Positions 6,904 through 14,388 are shown, numbered from the stretch's first letter. The stretch: DNA of 32,036 nucleotides from Mycobacterium kyorinense (GCF_002101735.1 NZ_LQPE01000115.1:1-32036); one strand, 5' to 3'. Translations and numbers: made by a program. The notes: generated by a model not told the origin, from the sequence alone.

Positions 6904-8483
6904 CACACCTCCTTGGCCGACATCGAACGCTTGGTGCGGCGCAGATACAGCCCGGTCTCGCGACGCAGTTCATCACGGACGTCAGCAAATGAGCTCTGCC
7001 GCAACAGTTTTCCGTCCTCGTACACCAGCCGGAGTTCCTGGTTGGCTTCCTGGTCGGCGTCCGCGTGCTCAATCAGGTACGGCCGGCTGTCCATCATGCG
7101 GCGCACAGCCAGCCGACCGGTCGCGGATTTCTTTGTCCCGTCGTCGGTAACAGGATCCTTTAAGATGTCGTAGCCCTGGCCGTTGATCTGAACCCACGTC
7201 GCCTTCATCGCCATCTTGAACGTGTCGCGGGTCTGGTACTGGTAGGTGTAGCTGCCGTAGCCGAACACCACTGCGGTGGAGGCGAATCCCTGCCGCATCA
7301 GGTTCGCGGTGATCGCGTCGGCGCGTTCGTAGGTGATCGAGTCACCATAGATAGCGCCCACGTGCGGATCGAGGTCCCGATATCCCTTGTCGTTGAGCAC
7401 CGTTCCGAACTCATCGGCCAGCAGGCCCACCACACCGCGGCGCGCCGGGCTGCCGGGCGGGGCGTCGGGGTCCCCGCACAGGATCAGCTCGGGGTCACCG
7501 CTGTCCGGCCGGATGACCAGCTTGCCTTCCCGCGCCAGGATCGTGTCCTTGAGGCGTGGCAAAAAATCGGTGCAGACCCGCCACAGATCCCAGGTATCGG
7601 AGACGATCGACAGGATGCCGGCCGGGTAGAGCGCCAGCAGCCGCCGAAACGTCTCCAGCTCGGTGTCGCGGCCGCCGGCGCACATCACGCTGTGCTCGGT
7701 GGCCGCGCACGACGCCGCCACGATCCCGTTGTCGCCCGGGTAGTAGCGCTCGATGAACCGGACCGCCGGCAAGGTGTCGGTGCCGCGGAAGCTCAGCAGA
7801 TGACCGGCGCCGCTGGCCGCAGCGGCTTGCATTCCCGCCATACCGCGGCAGGAGAAGTCGTGGCCCTGATAGTCGACGGCGGCGGGGTCACCAGACTTCT
7901 CGGCGCGCTCGTCGAGCAGCACCCGGTTGCGCCAGGCGATTGTGGCGCTGGTGATCGGCTGCCACAGCTCGGCGCACAGCTCGGTCTCCAGGTAGTTGGT
8001 CAGCCAGCAAACCCGGGGGTCGGTGTTTTCGATCGTGAAGTACGGGACCCGCAGCGGGACCAGGGCGCCTTCGCGGAATGCTTTGACGCGCAACGGAAGA
8101 TACCCGATTTCATGCAGGACGCGGAAGTGGTCGGTGCCGACGTCACCCGTGCCCAGCAGTGCTGTGACTACGCTGTCGTACTTCGCGAGCGCCTGGTCCA
8201 GGGTGGCGTCATCGAGGCCGAAGAACTCATCCCAGCGCTGCGTGAGCCGGGTCAGGAAGGCTTGCAGGCCGAAGAAGACCGTCACATCCACCCCGGGAAC
8301 GCGGCTGCCCCGAGCGGTCAGATTGGAGAACACCACCTCAGTGCCCGGCGGGTATTGCCGGCGGTGATCGAGTTTGTAGGCGTCGGTGGCCAGCAAGGTG
8401 TCCACCACGCGATCCACAACCGCGTCGGCCGCGGCAGCATCTCTTCGGGGTCGGTGCTCGGTGGACGTCGTCGGGGCGCTCAT
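6903..8483 (-). CDS. Nicotinamide phosphoribosyltransferase family (NAMPT/NadV or NARP1 Namat-like)
   Basis: 526 residues with the full NAMPT pattern: DAYKLDHRRQYPPGTEVVFS (34-53), SFRGTDT (231-237), the catalytic His in ATEHSVM (H264) and VIRPDSGD (323-330). D236 and H264 align with human D219 and H247 at one constant offset, and R325/D327 fit R311/D313. Family members join nicotinamide to PRPP to make NMN. In the phage NARP1 pathway a relative called Namat instead joins nicotinamide to ADP-ribose pyrophosphate and gives NAD+ directly. The adjacent PRPP-synthetase-like gene with a four-base overlap and the lack of an NMN adenylyltransferase here favour the NARP1 reading, but the sequence alone does not prove the substrate. 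Confidence 0.9.
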   Translation of the reverse strand: MSAPTTSTEHRPRRDAAAADAVVDRVVDTLLATDAYKLDHRRQYPPGTEVVFSNLTARGSRVPGVDVTVFFGLQAFLTRLTQRWDEFFGLDDATLDQALAKYDSVVTALLGTGDVGTDHFRVLHEIGYLPLRVKAFREGALVPLRVPYFTIENTDPRVCWLTNYLETELCAELWQPITSATIAWRNRVLLDERAEKSGDPAAVDYQGHDFSCRGMAGMQAAAASGAGHLLSFRGTDTLPAVRFIERYYPGDNGIVAASCAATEHSVMCAGGRDTELETFRRLLALYPAGILSIVSDTWDLWRVCTDFLPRLKDTILAREGKLVIRPDSGDPELILCGDPDAPPGSPARRGVVGLLADEFGTVLNDKGYRDLDPHVGAIYGDSITYERADAITANLMRQGFASTAVVFGYGSYTYQYQTRDTFKMAMKATWVQINGQGYDILKDPVTDDGTKKSATGRLAVRRMMDSRPYLIEHADADQEANQELRLVYEDGKLLRQSSFADVRDELRRETGLYLRRTKRSMSAKEV

Positions 8484-9400
8484 CGCTGCTCCCCCGCCCC
8501 CGCCAACTCACCCAGCTGCACCGCGGCGGTGATCCACGGCCCCAGGGCCGTCACCTGGATCTGGCTGTCCGCCAAACCGGCGGCCACCGCGGAGCTCAGC
8601 GAATCGGTGGTGTAGATGCGCCGGTAACGCGCGCGGGCCGCGGCGGAGAAGTCCGGCTTAGTGAACCCGCCGTGGGTCACCCACAAGTCGAGCACCACCC
8701 CGTCCGGCACGGCGCCAGCTAACAGTGCGAACGTGCCGCCACCGTCGAAGATGTCGTCAACCACCAGATAGGCGCCCGGCGCCAGGTCGGCGTCGAGCGA
8801 GTAGTCGGTCAGCCGCCCGGTCTGCGGGTCACGATTCTTACTGGCCACATAGACCGGCACGCCCAGCAGCGCGGCCACCTCGCCGGCCCGCGCCACCGCG
8901 CCCTTGTCGGGGCTGATCACCCCCAGGTGCCCCGACGCGCCTGCGTCGGCTGTCAGCGCACGGTGCACGATGTCGCCGAGCGGCAGCAGGTGCTGGCGAA
9001 TCGCTGGGTTGGTGGCCCGCAGCGCGGCCAGCCACACATCGCTGTGCGGGTCGATGGTGACGATGTCGGTGATGCCGGACCCGGCGGCCAACGTGGCGTT
9101 GACCAGCGCTGGATTGGGAACATCCTTGTCGCCGCGTGCGCTGGGGAGGTAGGCAAGGGCCAGCACCCGGGGTTGTCCGGGAAACAGATGCTCTGCAAGG
9201 GCGGCCCATTGCTGGACCAGTGTCCAGTCCACAGCGGTGGCGTGAACCGCCATCATCTGGATGGTTCCCTGGACGAGATCGGTATCCGGGATCCGACGCA
9301 CGGTGATGTCACCCATCGGGTAGGAGAACACCTCGAACGTCTGGGCCTCGAACAACCCGCCGCGGCCGAGTACGTGGAACTGGTATCCGGGATTGGTCAT
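8480..9400 (-). CDS. PRPP-synthetase-like enzyme (NARP1 Adps-like)
   Basis: 306 residues, about the usual length of ribose-phosphate pyrophosphokinase. Family motifs in order: YLPSARGDKD (84-93, the catalytic flexible loop), IDPHSD (116-121), VISPDKGAVARA (161-172), VASKNRD (185-191) and the PRPP loop VVDDIFDGGGT (213-223). Canonical enzymes make PRPP from ribose 5-phosphate and ATP; the phage NARP1 homolog (Adps) pyrophosphorylates ADP-ribose. The divergent loop (DIFDGGGT against DMIDTGGT) and pairing with a NAMPT homolog fit a phage-type enzyme. ATG 9400 is the first gene of the operon and appears to start a leaderless mRNA. Its stop overlaps the next start. Confidence 0.85.
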   Translation of the reverse strand: MTNPGYQFHVLGRGGLFEAQTFEVFSYPMGDITVRRIPDTDLVQGTIQMMAVHATAVDWTLVQQWAALAEHLFPGQPRVLALAYLPSARGDKDVPNPALVNATLAAGSGITDIVTIDPHSDVWLAALRATNPAIRQHLLPLGDIVHRALTADAGASGHLGVISPDKGAVARAGEVAALLGVPVYVASKNRDPQTGRLTDYSLDADLAPGAYLVVDDIFDGGGTFALLAGAVPDGVVLDLWVTHGGFTKPDFSAAARARYRRIYTTDSLSSAVAAGLADSQIQVTALGPWITAAVQLGELAGAGEQR

Positions 9401-9434
9401 GCCGACACAGTACAGGCATTTTCTCGCAAATCAA
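9401..9434 (-). promoter_or_regulatory. Leaderless sigma-A-type promoter of the NAD operon
   Basis: On the minus strand TTGATT (9434-9429) is followed by a 16-bp spacer and TACTGT (9412-9407), a TANNNT -10. Six bases separate it from ATG 9400, placing the transcription start on the A of the start codon. Leaderless mRNAs of this form are frequent in mycobacteria, and no Shine-Dalgarno sequence is present, which agrees. Confidence 0.55.
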
Positions 9435-9531
9435 AAACAATTCTTCGCACGGCGCGCCGCGACCGACGTTCACCGCGCCCGCGTCAACTGATGCCGTCCG
9501 CCCCTTGAGGCCACCCCAGCAGGCGACCACC

Positions 9532-9553
9532 CAGTTATCAACTGGCGCCGACA
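9532..9553 (-). promoter_or_regulatory. Possible eighth TGTCGG/-10 pair upstream of the NAD operon
   Basis: TGTCGG (9553-9548) lies exactly 10 bp from TAACTG (9537-9532), matching the spacing of the seven modules but with G for the final T of the -10. There is no start-associated hairpin pair before ATG 9400. If active, it would give a leader of about 125 nt. The rest of 9435-9687 contains no gene that I can support. Confidence 0.35.
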
Positions 9554-9687
9554 AGGCACCATCCCGGGGCGTGCAGCGCCAGCTTCATCAGCCAACTGCC
9601 CCGGTCGGTACCGGATTACCGGGACGCAAGATACGCGGCGGCGACGAGGACCAGGGACGAAACAACCCTTTCACCGATGATGGGTAT

Positions 9688-9849
9688 TCATCCGGCAGCT
9701 CCACTCCCGGTGCGCACAGCAGACCACCCATCCGGCACCGCGAACCACGTGGGCTCTGCATATGTGAACTGCGCCAACGCATCTGCGACGCTGCCGGCCT
9801 CGACAGCGTCGACCAGATCCCCGTCCTCGTCATAGACCCACCAATACAT
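9688..9849 (-). CDS. Small acidic/aromatic hypothetical protein (53 aa)
   Basis: Starts at ATG 9849 four bases after AGGGGG; the long open frame upstream is not protein-like. Sequence MYWWVYDEDGDLVDAVEAG leads to a helix and a C-terminal PTWFAVPDGW. It is one of a run of small minus-strand genes from 11.7 to 9.7 kb. No family recognised. Confidence 0.65.
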   Translation of the reverse strand: MYWWVYDEDGDLVDAVEAGSVADALAQFTYAEPTWFAVPDGWSAVRTGSGAAG

Positions 9850-9883
9850 CCATCCCCCTATTTGGTCGCCGACACACGAATGA

Positions 9884-10054
9884 TCACTCAGGCTCGAGCT
9901 CACTGATCTTTGAGTGCCAGTCGCGTCCGACGATGCGCCCACGCCGTTCGTCGTCGTAACGAATGTGGGCGAGTCCCTCATCGGCGTACACCTGCAGAAC
10001 GGTTCCGGTGAATCCGTAGATATTGCGGATGCGGTCGCCAGGCTTGATATCCAT
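9884..10054 (-). CDS. Small SH3/KOW-like beta protein (56 aa)
   Basis: ATG 10054 follows GGAGAG by six bases. The product DIKPGDRIRNIYGFTGTVLQ, then HIRYDDERRGRIVGRD, has the strand-turn-strand form of KOW/SH3-like barrels (GDRIR..G.TGTV..V....A.IRYDD), folds often seen in small nucleic-acid-binding or adaptor proteins. Role unknown. Confidence 0.65.
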   Translation of the reverse strand: MDIKPGDRIRNIYGFTGTVLQVYADEGLAHIRYDDERRGRIVGRDWHSKISELEPE

Positions 10055-10140
10055 GCTGACTCTCCGTGTGTCGGTTGCAATTTGAGCCGGTAACGTCGTA
10101 GCCAGCGCTCCGACACCCGGACGCCGGCTCGAGGGCGCGG

Positions 10141-10476
10141 TTAGTTGTCGTATGCGTGCTGCATTTCATAGCCGTCCATGTCGCTGATCTCGTCGTCATA
10201 GTTCGACGGGTTGGCCCGCGAATCATCGCGTAGCCGCTGGCCGAATGCGTTGTAGCGCGCGCCGCAGCCGTCACAGTCGGTGTCATATCCACCATGGGAG
10301 ACCACAGTGCAACCGCAGTCGCCACACGGCCAAGACCGCTTGCGGTGAACCTCGGCGGAAATATCGTTGTCACGCAGTTCATCACACAGCTTGTAGGCTG
10401 CGCCCTGATCGGTTGTGGACAGGCGCATTTCGCCCATGCCATCCCAAACCTCGAACGTCGTGGCGATATCAGTCAT
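10141..10476 (-). CDS. Zinc-ribbon hypothetical protein (111 aa)
   Basis: ATG 10476 with AGGAGA upstream. Residues 1-45 form a ferredoxin-like strand/helix pattern (TFEVWDGMGEMRLSTTDQGA). Residues 50-75 hold CGDCGC and CDGCG, a four-cysteine zinc ribbon. The C-terminus NAFGQRLRDDSRANPSNYDD followed by GYEMQHAYD is, from memory, shared by small proteins of actinobacterial phages and plasmids. Start overlaps the end of the short frame at 10473-10613 (ATGA), suggesting coupling. Confidence 0.75.
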   Translation of the reverse strand: MTDIATTFEVWDGMGEMRLSTTDQGAAYKLCDELRDNDISAEVHRKRSWPCGDCGCTVVSHGGYDTDCDGCGARYNAFGQRLRDDSRANPSNYDDEISDMDGYEMQHAYDN

Positions 10477-10613
10477 GGTGAATCTCCTGTGTCGGTGATG
10501 ATTAGACCATTGCGCCGATGGCGGTCATTGCGGCGCGCTTGGTGACTAACCGTCGTGGAATTCGTACACGCCTTTGCACTCGCAGTACCCACATGCGAAT
10601 TTCTTAGCTCCAT
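10473..10613 (-). pseudogene. Short coupled frame over a frameshifted zinc-ribbon peptide
   Basis: ATG 10613 has an ideal ribosome site (AAGGAG, spacing six) and its frame ends in an ATGA overlap with the next gene, giving 46 residues of nondescript sequence. However, a different frame beginning within the same start region reads AKKFACGYCECKGVYEFHDG then stop at 10546, a convincing Cys-rich ribbon that lacks its own start. Removing two bases (AG) just after ATGG would join the ATG to it. I infer a 2-bp insertion in a tiny zinc-binding gene, or a sequencing error. Confidence 0.45.
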
Positions 10614-10794
10614 AGCGAGCTCCTTAGGTTTGCGGCGGTCAGCCCTCTGTGCAGCCGGGATGACCGGCTTCCCGACATCCGGTCGTCCCACACACAATGC
10701 CTGTCGTCGCCGCTGTGCGGCGAGACATGCCCTTGGACAACGTTATTCACCCGTCGCGCCAGCGCTGCCGCGTTTGGGTGCAGCGGTTCCGAAC
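10614..10794. other. Short gene-free spacer
   Basis: About 180 bp between the stop of the gene at 10795 and the next ribosome site. No supported gene, and no strong terminator hairpin was seen. Confidence 0.4.
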
Positions 10795-11172
10795 TCATCG
10801 GCCAGCAGGCCTTGTCGCGGGGTCGATGCGGATGCGGATGCACCAACCGTTCAGCAGGGGAAGGTCACGGCGCGCTACGAACGCATTGTGCAGATATTCG
10901 CTGGCGTATGCCCAGGAGTCGCTGACGATTTCGTCGCCGTATACGGCTGCCGCCTCGGCCCGCTCCGCGGTTCCCAACGGGAGCCACTTTGCGCGTTCTC
11001 GCCCGTCGAGGCCCTCGCTCTCGCGCACGGCAATTAGGGTGGCGAGCTGATCGATCAGCCCGCCGGGCGGTGCCTTCGCGTCGGCGTCGGTGAAGGCGCC
11101 GTCCGCTGCAACGGACCCATCGGGTGCTACAAGCTCATAGCGCATGCCGTTGCTTTCTTTGGCGGGCAGCAT
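10795..11172 (-). CDS. Hypothetical protein (125 aa)
   Basis: ATG 11172, seven bases after GGAAGGAACC; upstream codons in the same frame look random. Contains MRYELVAPDGSVAADGAFTD, a helical DQLATLIAVRESEG stretch, and a C-terminal strand/helix part ending GWCIRIRIDPATRPAGR. No known domain. Belongs to the run of small minus-strand genes. Confidence 0.68.
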   Translation of the reverse strand: MLPAKESNGMRYELVAPDGSVAADGAFTDADAKAPPGGLIDQLATLIAVRESEGLDGRERAKWLPLGTAERAEAAAVYGDEIVSDSWAYASEYLHNAFVARRDLPLLNGWCIRIRIDPATRPAGR

Positions 11173-11200
11173 AATTCGGTTCCTTCCGTCACCGTGGTGG

Positions 11201-11362
11201 CTAATCAGCGACGACGGCGAGCGTGCGCAACAGTTGCTGGTAAGCGTCCCCGCCGTCGGCAATGTCAAGGTTGACGATCGCCCATATGTCCTCAGCCATG
11301 GCGGGCACATGGTCGGTCTCGGTGTAGTCACCACCGCGGTAGATGACTCGATAGGTACTCAA
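11201..11362 (-). CDS. Small hypothetical protein, TTG start (53 aa)
   Basis: TTG 11362 lies five bases after AGAGGATG. The product reads MSTYRVIYRGGDYTETDHVP then an acidic helix (AEDIWAIVNLDIADGGDAY) and QQLLRTLAVVAD. Its balanced strand/helix composition and ribosome site support a real gene. It ends 28 bp before the start of the gene at 11172. Confidence 0.6.
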   Translation of the reverse strand: MSTYRVIYRGGDYTETDHVPAMAEDIWAIVNLDIADGGDAYQQLLRTLAVVAD

Positions 11363-11439
11363 CGCATCCTCTTCAATTCATGCAGCTCGGGCTGGATAGT
11401 TCTTCCAAATCTCGGCGCCCATCGAGGTTTTCCGGCTCT

Positions 11440-11673
11440 TCAGTGGAGCGCTTCGCTGAGGTCGCGCCTAAGCACCCGTTTGCCATGTGCCCTCCCGCAC
11501 GAGCAAGCAGCCATGCAGCCGGCCCACACGATTTGTCCACCGACGATCACCGGCCGGTAAACACAGAATCGCCGACCGCAGCAATTGCAGAACGGACCAT
11601 AAACGCTTACCCCCCTCCCCTGAACTGAACGTAGCCGAGCACGCGGGCCCGCCACGGCTGCAACACGACGCAA
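11440..11673 (-). CDS. Cys-rich zinc-ribbon-like protein, start unclear
   Basis: The supported part is FCNCCGRRFCVYRPVIVGGQ followed by GCMAACSCGRAHGKRVLRRD, with six to seven Cys suited to metal binding. A strong purine run (GGGGAGGGGGG) sits immediately before this part, but the ATG that follows it is in another frame; the first in-frame start is GTG 11673, within poor sequence. Either a non-standard start is used or the gene has a small frameshift near its beginning. Confidence 0.4.
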   Translation of the reverse strand: MRRVAAVAGPRARLRSVQGRGVSVYGPFCNCCGRRFCVYRPVIVGGQIVWAGCMAACSCGRAHGKRVLRRDLSEALH

Positions 11674-11687
11674 CCCGTCGTTAGTTC

Positions 11688-11730
11688 GGCGCCGTCGTCG
11701 ACGAGCGCTGCCGGCGGCGACGACGGCGCC
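11688..11730 (-). terminator. Perfect 13-bp inverted repeat, probable terminator
   Basis: GGCGCCGTCGTCG (11688-11700) and CGACGACGGCGCC (11718-11730) pair perfectly around a 17-base loop. It lies 25 bp after the stop of the gene at 11755 and before the next minus-strand unit. There is no U-tract, as is common for actinobacterial terminators. Confidence 0.6.
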
Positions 11731-11754
11731 GCCGGCTATCGCCGCAACCTATGT

Positions 11755-12426
11755 TTAACCGAAGGGCCAGCCGTCCGGAGCGTCATCGATGTACTGGTCG
11801 CCGGGCGGATCGTCGTAGGCTGCGGCAATGCGTGCTGCGGCCGCAGGCGAGGCAGCTGCCACCGCACGGTCGCGGGCATCGATCCAGTCGCTGTACGTGT
11901 AGCCGCGCCCGGCGTCGATCTGGTATTCGTCGTACTCCGCCCCGAATACCAGCTCGCGGCCATCCAAGAACAATGTGCAGTCGGTGTCGCCGTCTGGGTC
12001 GCGGACGATCACCAACTCAAGCTGCGGGCGCGCCCGCTTATCACCATCCGAGCCGGGGTGGAAGGGTCCGATCATCTCTGTCGCGGTCCGCCATGTATCC
12101 ATGGGAACGTCGTAGATGTGCAGCCCGCCGCGGTAACTCGACTGCCAGTACCACACCGAAAAGAACGTCATGCCGATCTCGGACACGACTTCTTCGTTTC
12201 CGCTCCACCCGCCAGTCACCAGCCGAACCCGCATCACCGGGTTCCGGTGCTCGTTGACCGCTTCTGCCACGTCGATCAGCGACGGCGTCCACCACAGTCT
12301 GCGGATCATGTCGACGAATCCGGCTGGGCTGCCGCTAAACCCACGCAGCTGGGCGATCCCCCATTCAGTTGGATACCCGTGCTCGTCGACGAACTCACCG
12401 CTGCGATCACTTCCCATGTCGATCAC
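11755..12426 (-). CDS. Two-domain phage-type hypothetical protein (223 aa)
   Basis: GTG 12426 overlaps the stop of the upstream gene (GTGA). Residues 13-115 (EHGYPTEWGIAQLRGFSG, IRRLWWTP, LVTGGWSGNEEVVSEIGM, FFSVWYWQSSYRGGLHIYDV) resemble a conserved protein I recall from diverse phages, whose TGGWSGNE core is diagnostic; its function is unknown. Residues 135-223 are a second domain, paralogous to the whole protein at 1906 (YQIDAGRGYTYSDWI, ASPAAAARI, DQYIDDAPDG). So this gene appears to be a fusion. Transcribed from module 2 and followed by the terminator at 11688. Confidence 0.75.
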   Translation of the reverse strand: MIDMGSDRSGEFVDEHGYPTEWGIAQLRGFSGSPAGFVDMIRRLWWTPSLIDVAEAVNEHRNPVMRVRLVTGGWSGNEEVVSEIGMTFFSVWYWQSSYRGGLHIYDVPMDTWRTATEMIGPFHPGSDGDKRARPQLELVIVRDPDGDTDCTLFLDGRELVFGAEYDEYQIDAGRGYTYSDWIDARDRAVAAASPAAAARIAAAYDDPPGDQYIDDAPDGWPFG

Positions 12427-12683
12427 GCCCCGATCACGTAATCGACGTACAGGTCGTGGGCGTGATCTTCAGCAGCCTCGACGGTGACCTGGGCCGCCCG
12501 CTCCGATTCCAGCCACTCGATCTGACCCTGAAGCTCATAGACGTCAAGCTTCAACGCCTGCCGGTGCGCCCAGTTGTACGCCAACGGAAGCTCACCCTCG
12601 GTGCGCGCCAACAGATACCGCGCCTGCTCCAACGTCAGATCCTCGACAAAAACCGGAACGTCGTCCTCGATATAGAAGAACAT
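12423..12683 (-). CDS. Small acidic hypothetical protein (86 aa)
   Basis: ATG 12683 lies seven bases after AAGGGGC of the conserved leader, matching other copies better than TTG 12686. MFFYIEDDVPVFVEDLTLEQ is followed by a helical part rich in Glu, Leu and Tyr (QALKLDVYELQGQIEWLESE) that could form a coiled coil. No family recognised. First gene of the module 2 transcript. Confidence 0.72.
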   Translation of the reverse strand: MFFYIEDDVPVFVEDLTLEQARYLLARTEGELPLAYNWAHRQALKLDVYELQGQIEWLESERAAQVTVEAAEDHAHDLYVDYVIGA

Positions 12684-12691
12684 CAACCTCG

Positions 12692-12800
12692 CCCCTTCCC
12701 GGGCTCACGTCCCGGCTACCGGCCAGGACTCTGTTCAATGGTTGCCGCTCAAACATTCTCGTTCAAACCGACACCCTCATACTATGACCGCCCACCGACA
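12692..12800 (-). promoter_or_regulatory. Expression module 2
   Basis: Minus strand: TTGTCGGTGGG with TGTCGG at 12800-12795, exactly 10 bp before TAGTAT (12784-12779); leader about 89 nt to ATG 12683. The 12730-12692 part holds the hairpin GTCCTGGC, loop CGGTA, GCCGGGAC, where the T keeps pairing as a G-U wobble, then GCCC-GGGAAG-GGGC with the ribosome site. The leader between -10 and hairpin is nearly identical to that of module 4, so the two are recent duplicates. Confidence 0.8.
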
Positions 12801-12888
12801 AAAATCGTCGGGATGGATTAGCGGATGGGGTAGACGATCCGCCCGCCGGGTAGCCCGTCGAACGGCCGGGCGGCGCGGTGGACAGGCA

Positions 12889-13695
12889 TTAGTCGTTCGG
12901 TGTTTCGGGATAGTCGATCACCTCGGCGCCGGCGCCGGATTCGGTAGCCTGCGCTACCGCGCCGCCATGTCTCTGTCCACCGAGGTCTTGGTGGTGGTGG
13001 TGGTGGTGGTAGCGGGCCTCCGCATCGTGGCGGCTACGGTGGGCCGGCTGCCATGCCCCGAAGGCGTAGGCGGCGACGTAAACCAGCAGCGGCACCTCGT
13101 ATAACGGGATGCAAACCGCGGCCAACAGCACCGCCTGCAGATATTGGCGGCGCACGATCGGAAAGCGTCGCCGGCCGTCGTCAATACCGAACATGGCCAT
13201 CACGACAACGAGGGGGCCGCCGACTGCGAGGGTTTGCCAGCTGTAGCTACCGACGACGACGCAGAGCGAGGCGAATGCCGCCAAAACGACGAACAGCCAC
13301 CAAAAGTGCGGGCCAGTGGTGTCGCGGATGGGCCGTGGAAAGGTCGGCGTCGGCGCTGGCCGGCCTTCCCGACGATCCGAAGCGTGCAGGGCGATGACCC
13401 GCCCGCCAATTTTGAAATACGGCGTGAAGCGAATCGCGGCTATCGCCCCCACAAGCGCGAACGCCCCAAAAGCCGCTACCGCGGTCGACCACCCGCGGTC
13501 CAGCAGCGCCAGGGCGGCCAGAGTGCAGCCGCCCAGCCACCCCGACCAGTAGGCACGCCGCTTCACCGCCAGGTCGTGGATGAAGAAGTCCGCGATGAAA
13601 AACGCGGCCCACACCGCGAACGCGCAGAACATTAGCGCCGTCGACCAGCCCGGCGGTGTCACCCGGATCGCGGCAGCAGCGAACGCGATCACCAT
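12889..13695 (-). CDS. Polytopic membrane protein with His run (268 aa)
   Basis: Likely start ATG 13695 (MVIAFAAAAIRVTPPGWST); the open frame upstream is Arg-rich noise. Hydrophobic spans lie near residues 15-35, 48-63, 68-88, 128-150, 153-168 and 185-215, giving about six membrane helices. The cytoplasmic tail contains six consecutive His encoded by CAC repeats (around 12985-13005), a natural run that may bind metal. No family recognised. No good ribosome site is visible. It stands alone between terminator 13806 and module 2. Confidence 0.68.
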   Translation of the reverse strand: MVIAFAAAAIRVTPPGWSTALMFCAFAVWAAFFIADFFIHDLAVKRRAYWSGWLGGCTLAALALLDRGWSTAVAAFGAFALVGAIAAIRFTPYFKIGGRVIALHASDRREGRPAPTPTFPRPIRDTTGPHFWWLFVVLAAFASLCVVVGSYSWQTLAVGGPLVVVMAMFGIDDGRRRFPIVRRQYLQAVLLAAVCIPLYEVPLLVYVAAYAFGAWQPAHRSRHDAEARYHHHHHHQDLGGQRHGGAVAQATESGAGAEVIDYPETPND

Positions 13696-13805
13696 GGGGC
13701 TACCCGTATGCCGGTTGCCGCGGAATAGATCCGGCCGACGGCGCCGAACCGTCCGAGCGGACTCCGCACGACCATGTGCTAAGGCTAAACGGTGCTGGGG
13801 TGCGG

Positions 13806-13834
13806 GGCGCCGCCCCGCCGGGCGGGGCGGCGCC
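13806..13834 (-). terminator. Strong GC hairpin terminator
   Basis: GGCGCCGCCCCGCC (13806-13819) and GGCGGGGCGGCGCC (13821-13834) are perfectly complementary; sterically about 12 pairs with a five-base loop. It begins six bases after the stop of the gene at 13840 and so ends the module 3 transcript. No U-tract. Confidence 0.7.
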
Positions 13835-13839
13835 AACGG

Positions 13840-14388
13840 TCAGGACACGGCGGGTGCGCGGGCTACTGCGTTGAACCGGTCGCGGTCGGCGAGCTCGGTG
13901 TTGACCAGAGCCGTGGCGGTGTCGATAACCCACGCCAGCGTCTCCCGCGCGCTGGTGGCCGGTTCGGGAGCGAACACCCGGTGCGGTTTGGACACATATG
14001 TCGACACCAGCAGTGACACCGCCGGGCTGCAGCCGGCCGGCTGTAGCCACAGCACGACTTCTACGCCGTCGACGACCCCGTCGCCGCCGTGGGCCGGTTC
14101 GATATCGAGACTGATCCAGTCGACACCCACACCTGGCCGCAAACCGGCAACCGCGAGCCACGGCACCGGAGTCGGGTCGGTGTGGAAGACCTGGTTGGCC
14201 AGCGCATGCAAGGTGTGTTCGATATCGAAGGGGTCCGCCAGGTTAGCGATTAGCTCGGCGATGGCCTCGGTGTCGGCGTCGTCCGCCCACCAGCGCTCGA
14301 ACGCCTGCCGATCGCGCCGCACCTGCAACGGCACCCATCCACGCTCGCCGTCACCGGCGGCAGTGGCGTCGTTGTTCGACGCGCTCAT
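13840..14388 (-). CDS. Hypothetical protein (182 aa)
   Basis: ATG 14388 overlaps the stop of the preceding gene (ATGA). Begins MSASNNDATAAGDGERGWVP; then helical QAFERWWADDADTEAIAELI and a beta-rich C-terminal half (GVGVDWISLDIEPAHGGDGV, VEVVLWLQPAG, LLVSTYVSKPHRVF) followed by a helix. The central fold looks like a small alpha/beta domain. Unknown function. Third gene of the module 3 operon, followed by a terminator. Confidence 0.7.
   Translation of the reverse strand: MSASNNDATAAGDGERGWVPLQVRRDRQAFERWWADDADTEAIAELIANLADPFDIEHTLHALANQVFHTDPTPVPWLAVAGLRPGVGVDWISLDIEPAHGGDGVVDGVEVVLWLQPAGCSPAVSLLVSTYVSKPHRVFAPEPATSARETLAWVIDTATALVNTELADRDRFNAVARAPAVS

Noticed and set aside
7362..8615. Long plus-strand open frame opposite the NAMPT-like gene
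   Set aside because: Shadow of the minus-strand gene: high-GC codon bias keeps the opposite frame open, and there is no ribosome site or known domain.
12779..12800. L5-type stoperators of Cluster A phages
   Set aside because: The module box TTGTCGGTGGG differs from the L5 consensus as I remember it (GGTGGMTGTCAAG) in order and core bases.
12985..13010. Vector His-tag contamination
   Set aside because: The six His codons lie within a continuous native membrane-protein frame with no vector sequence around.
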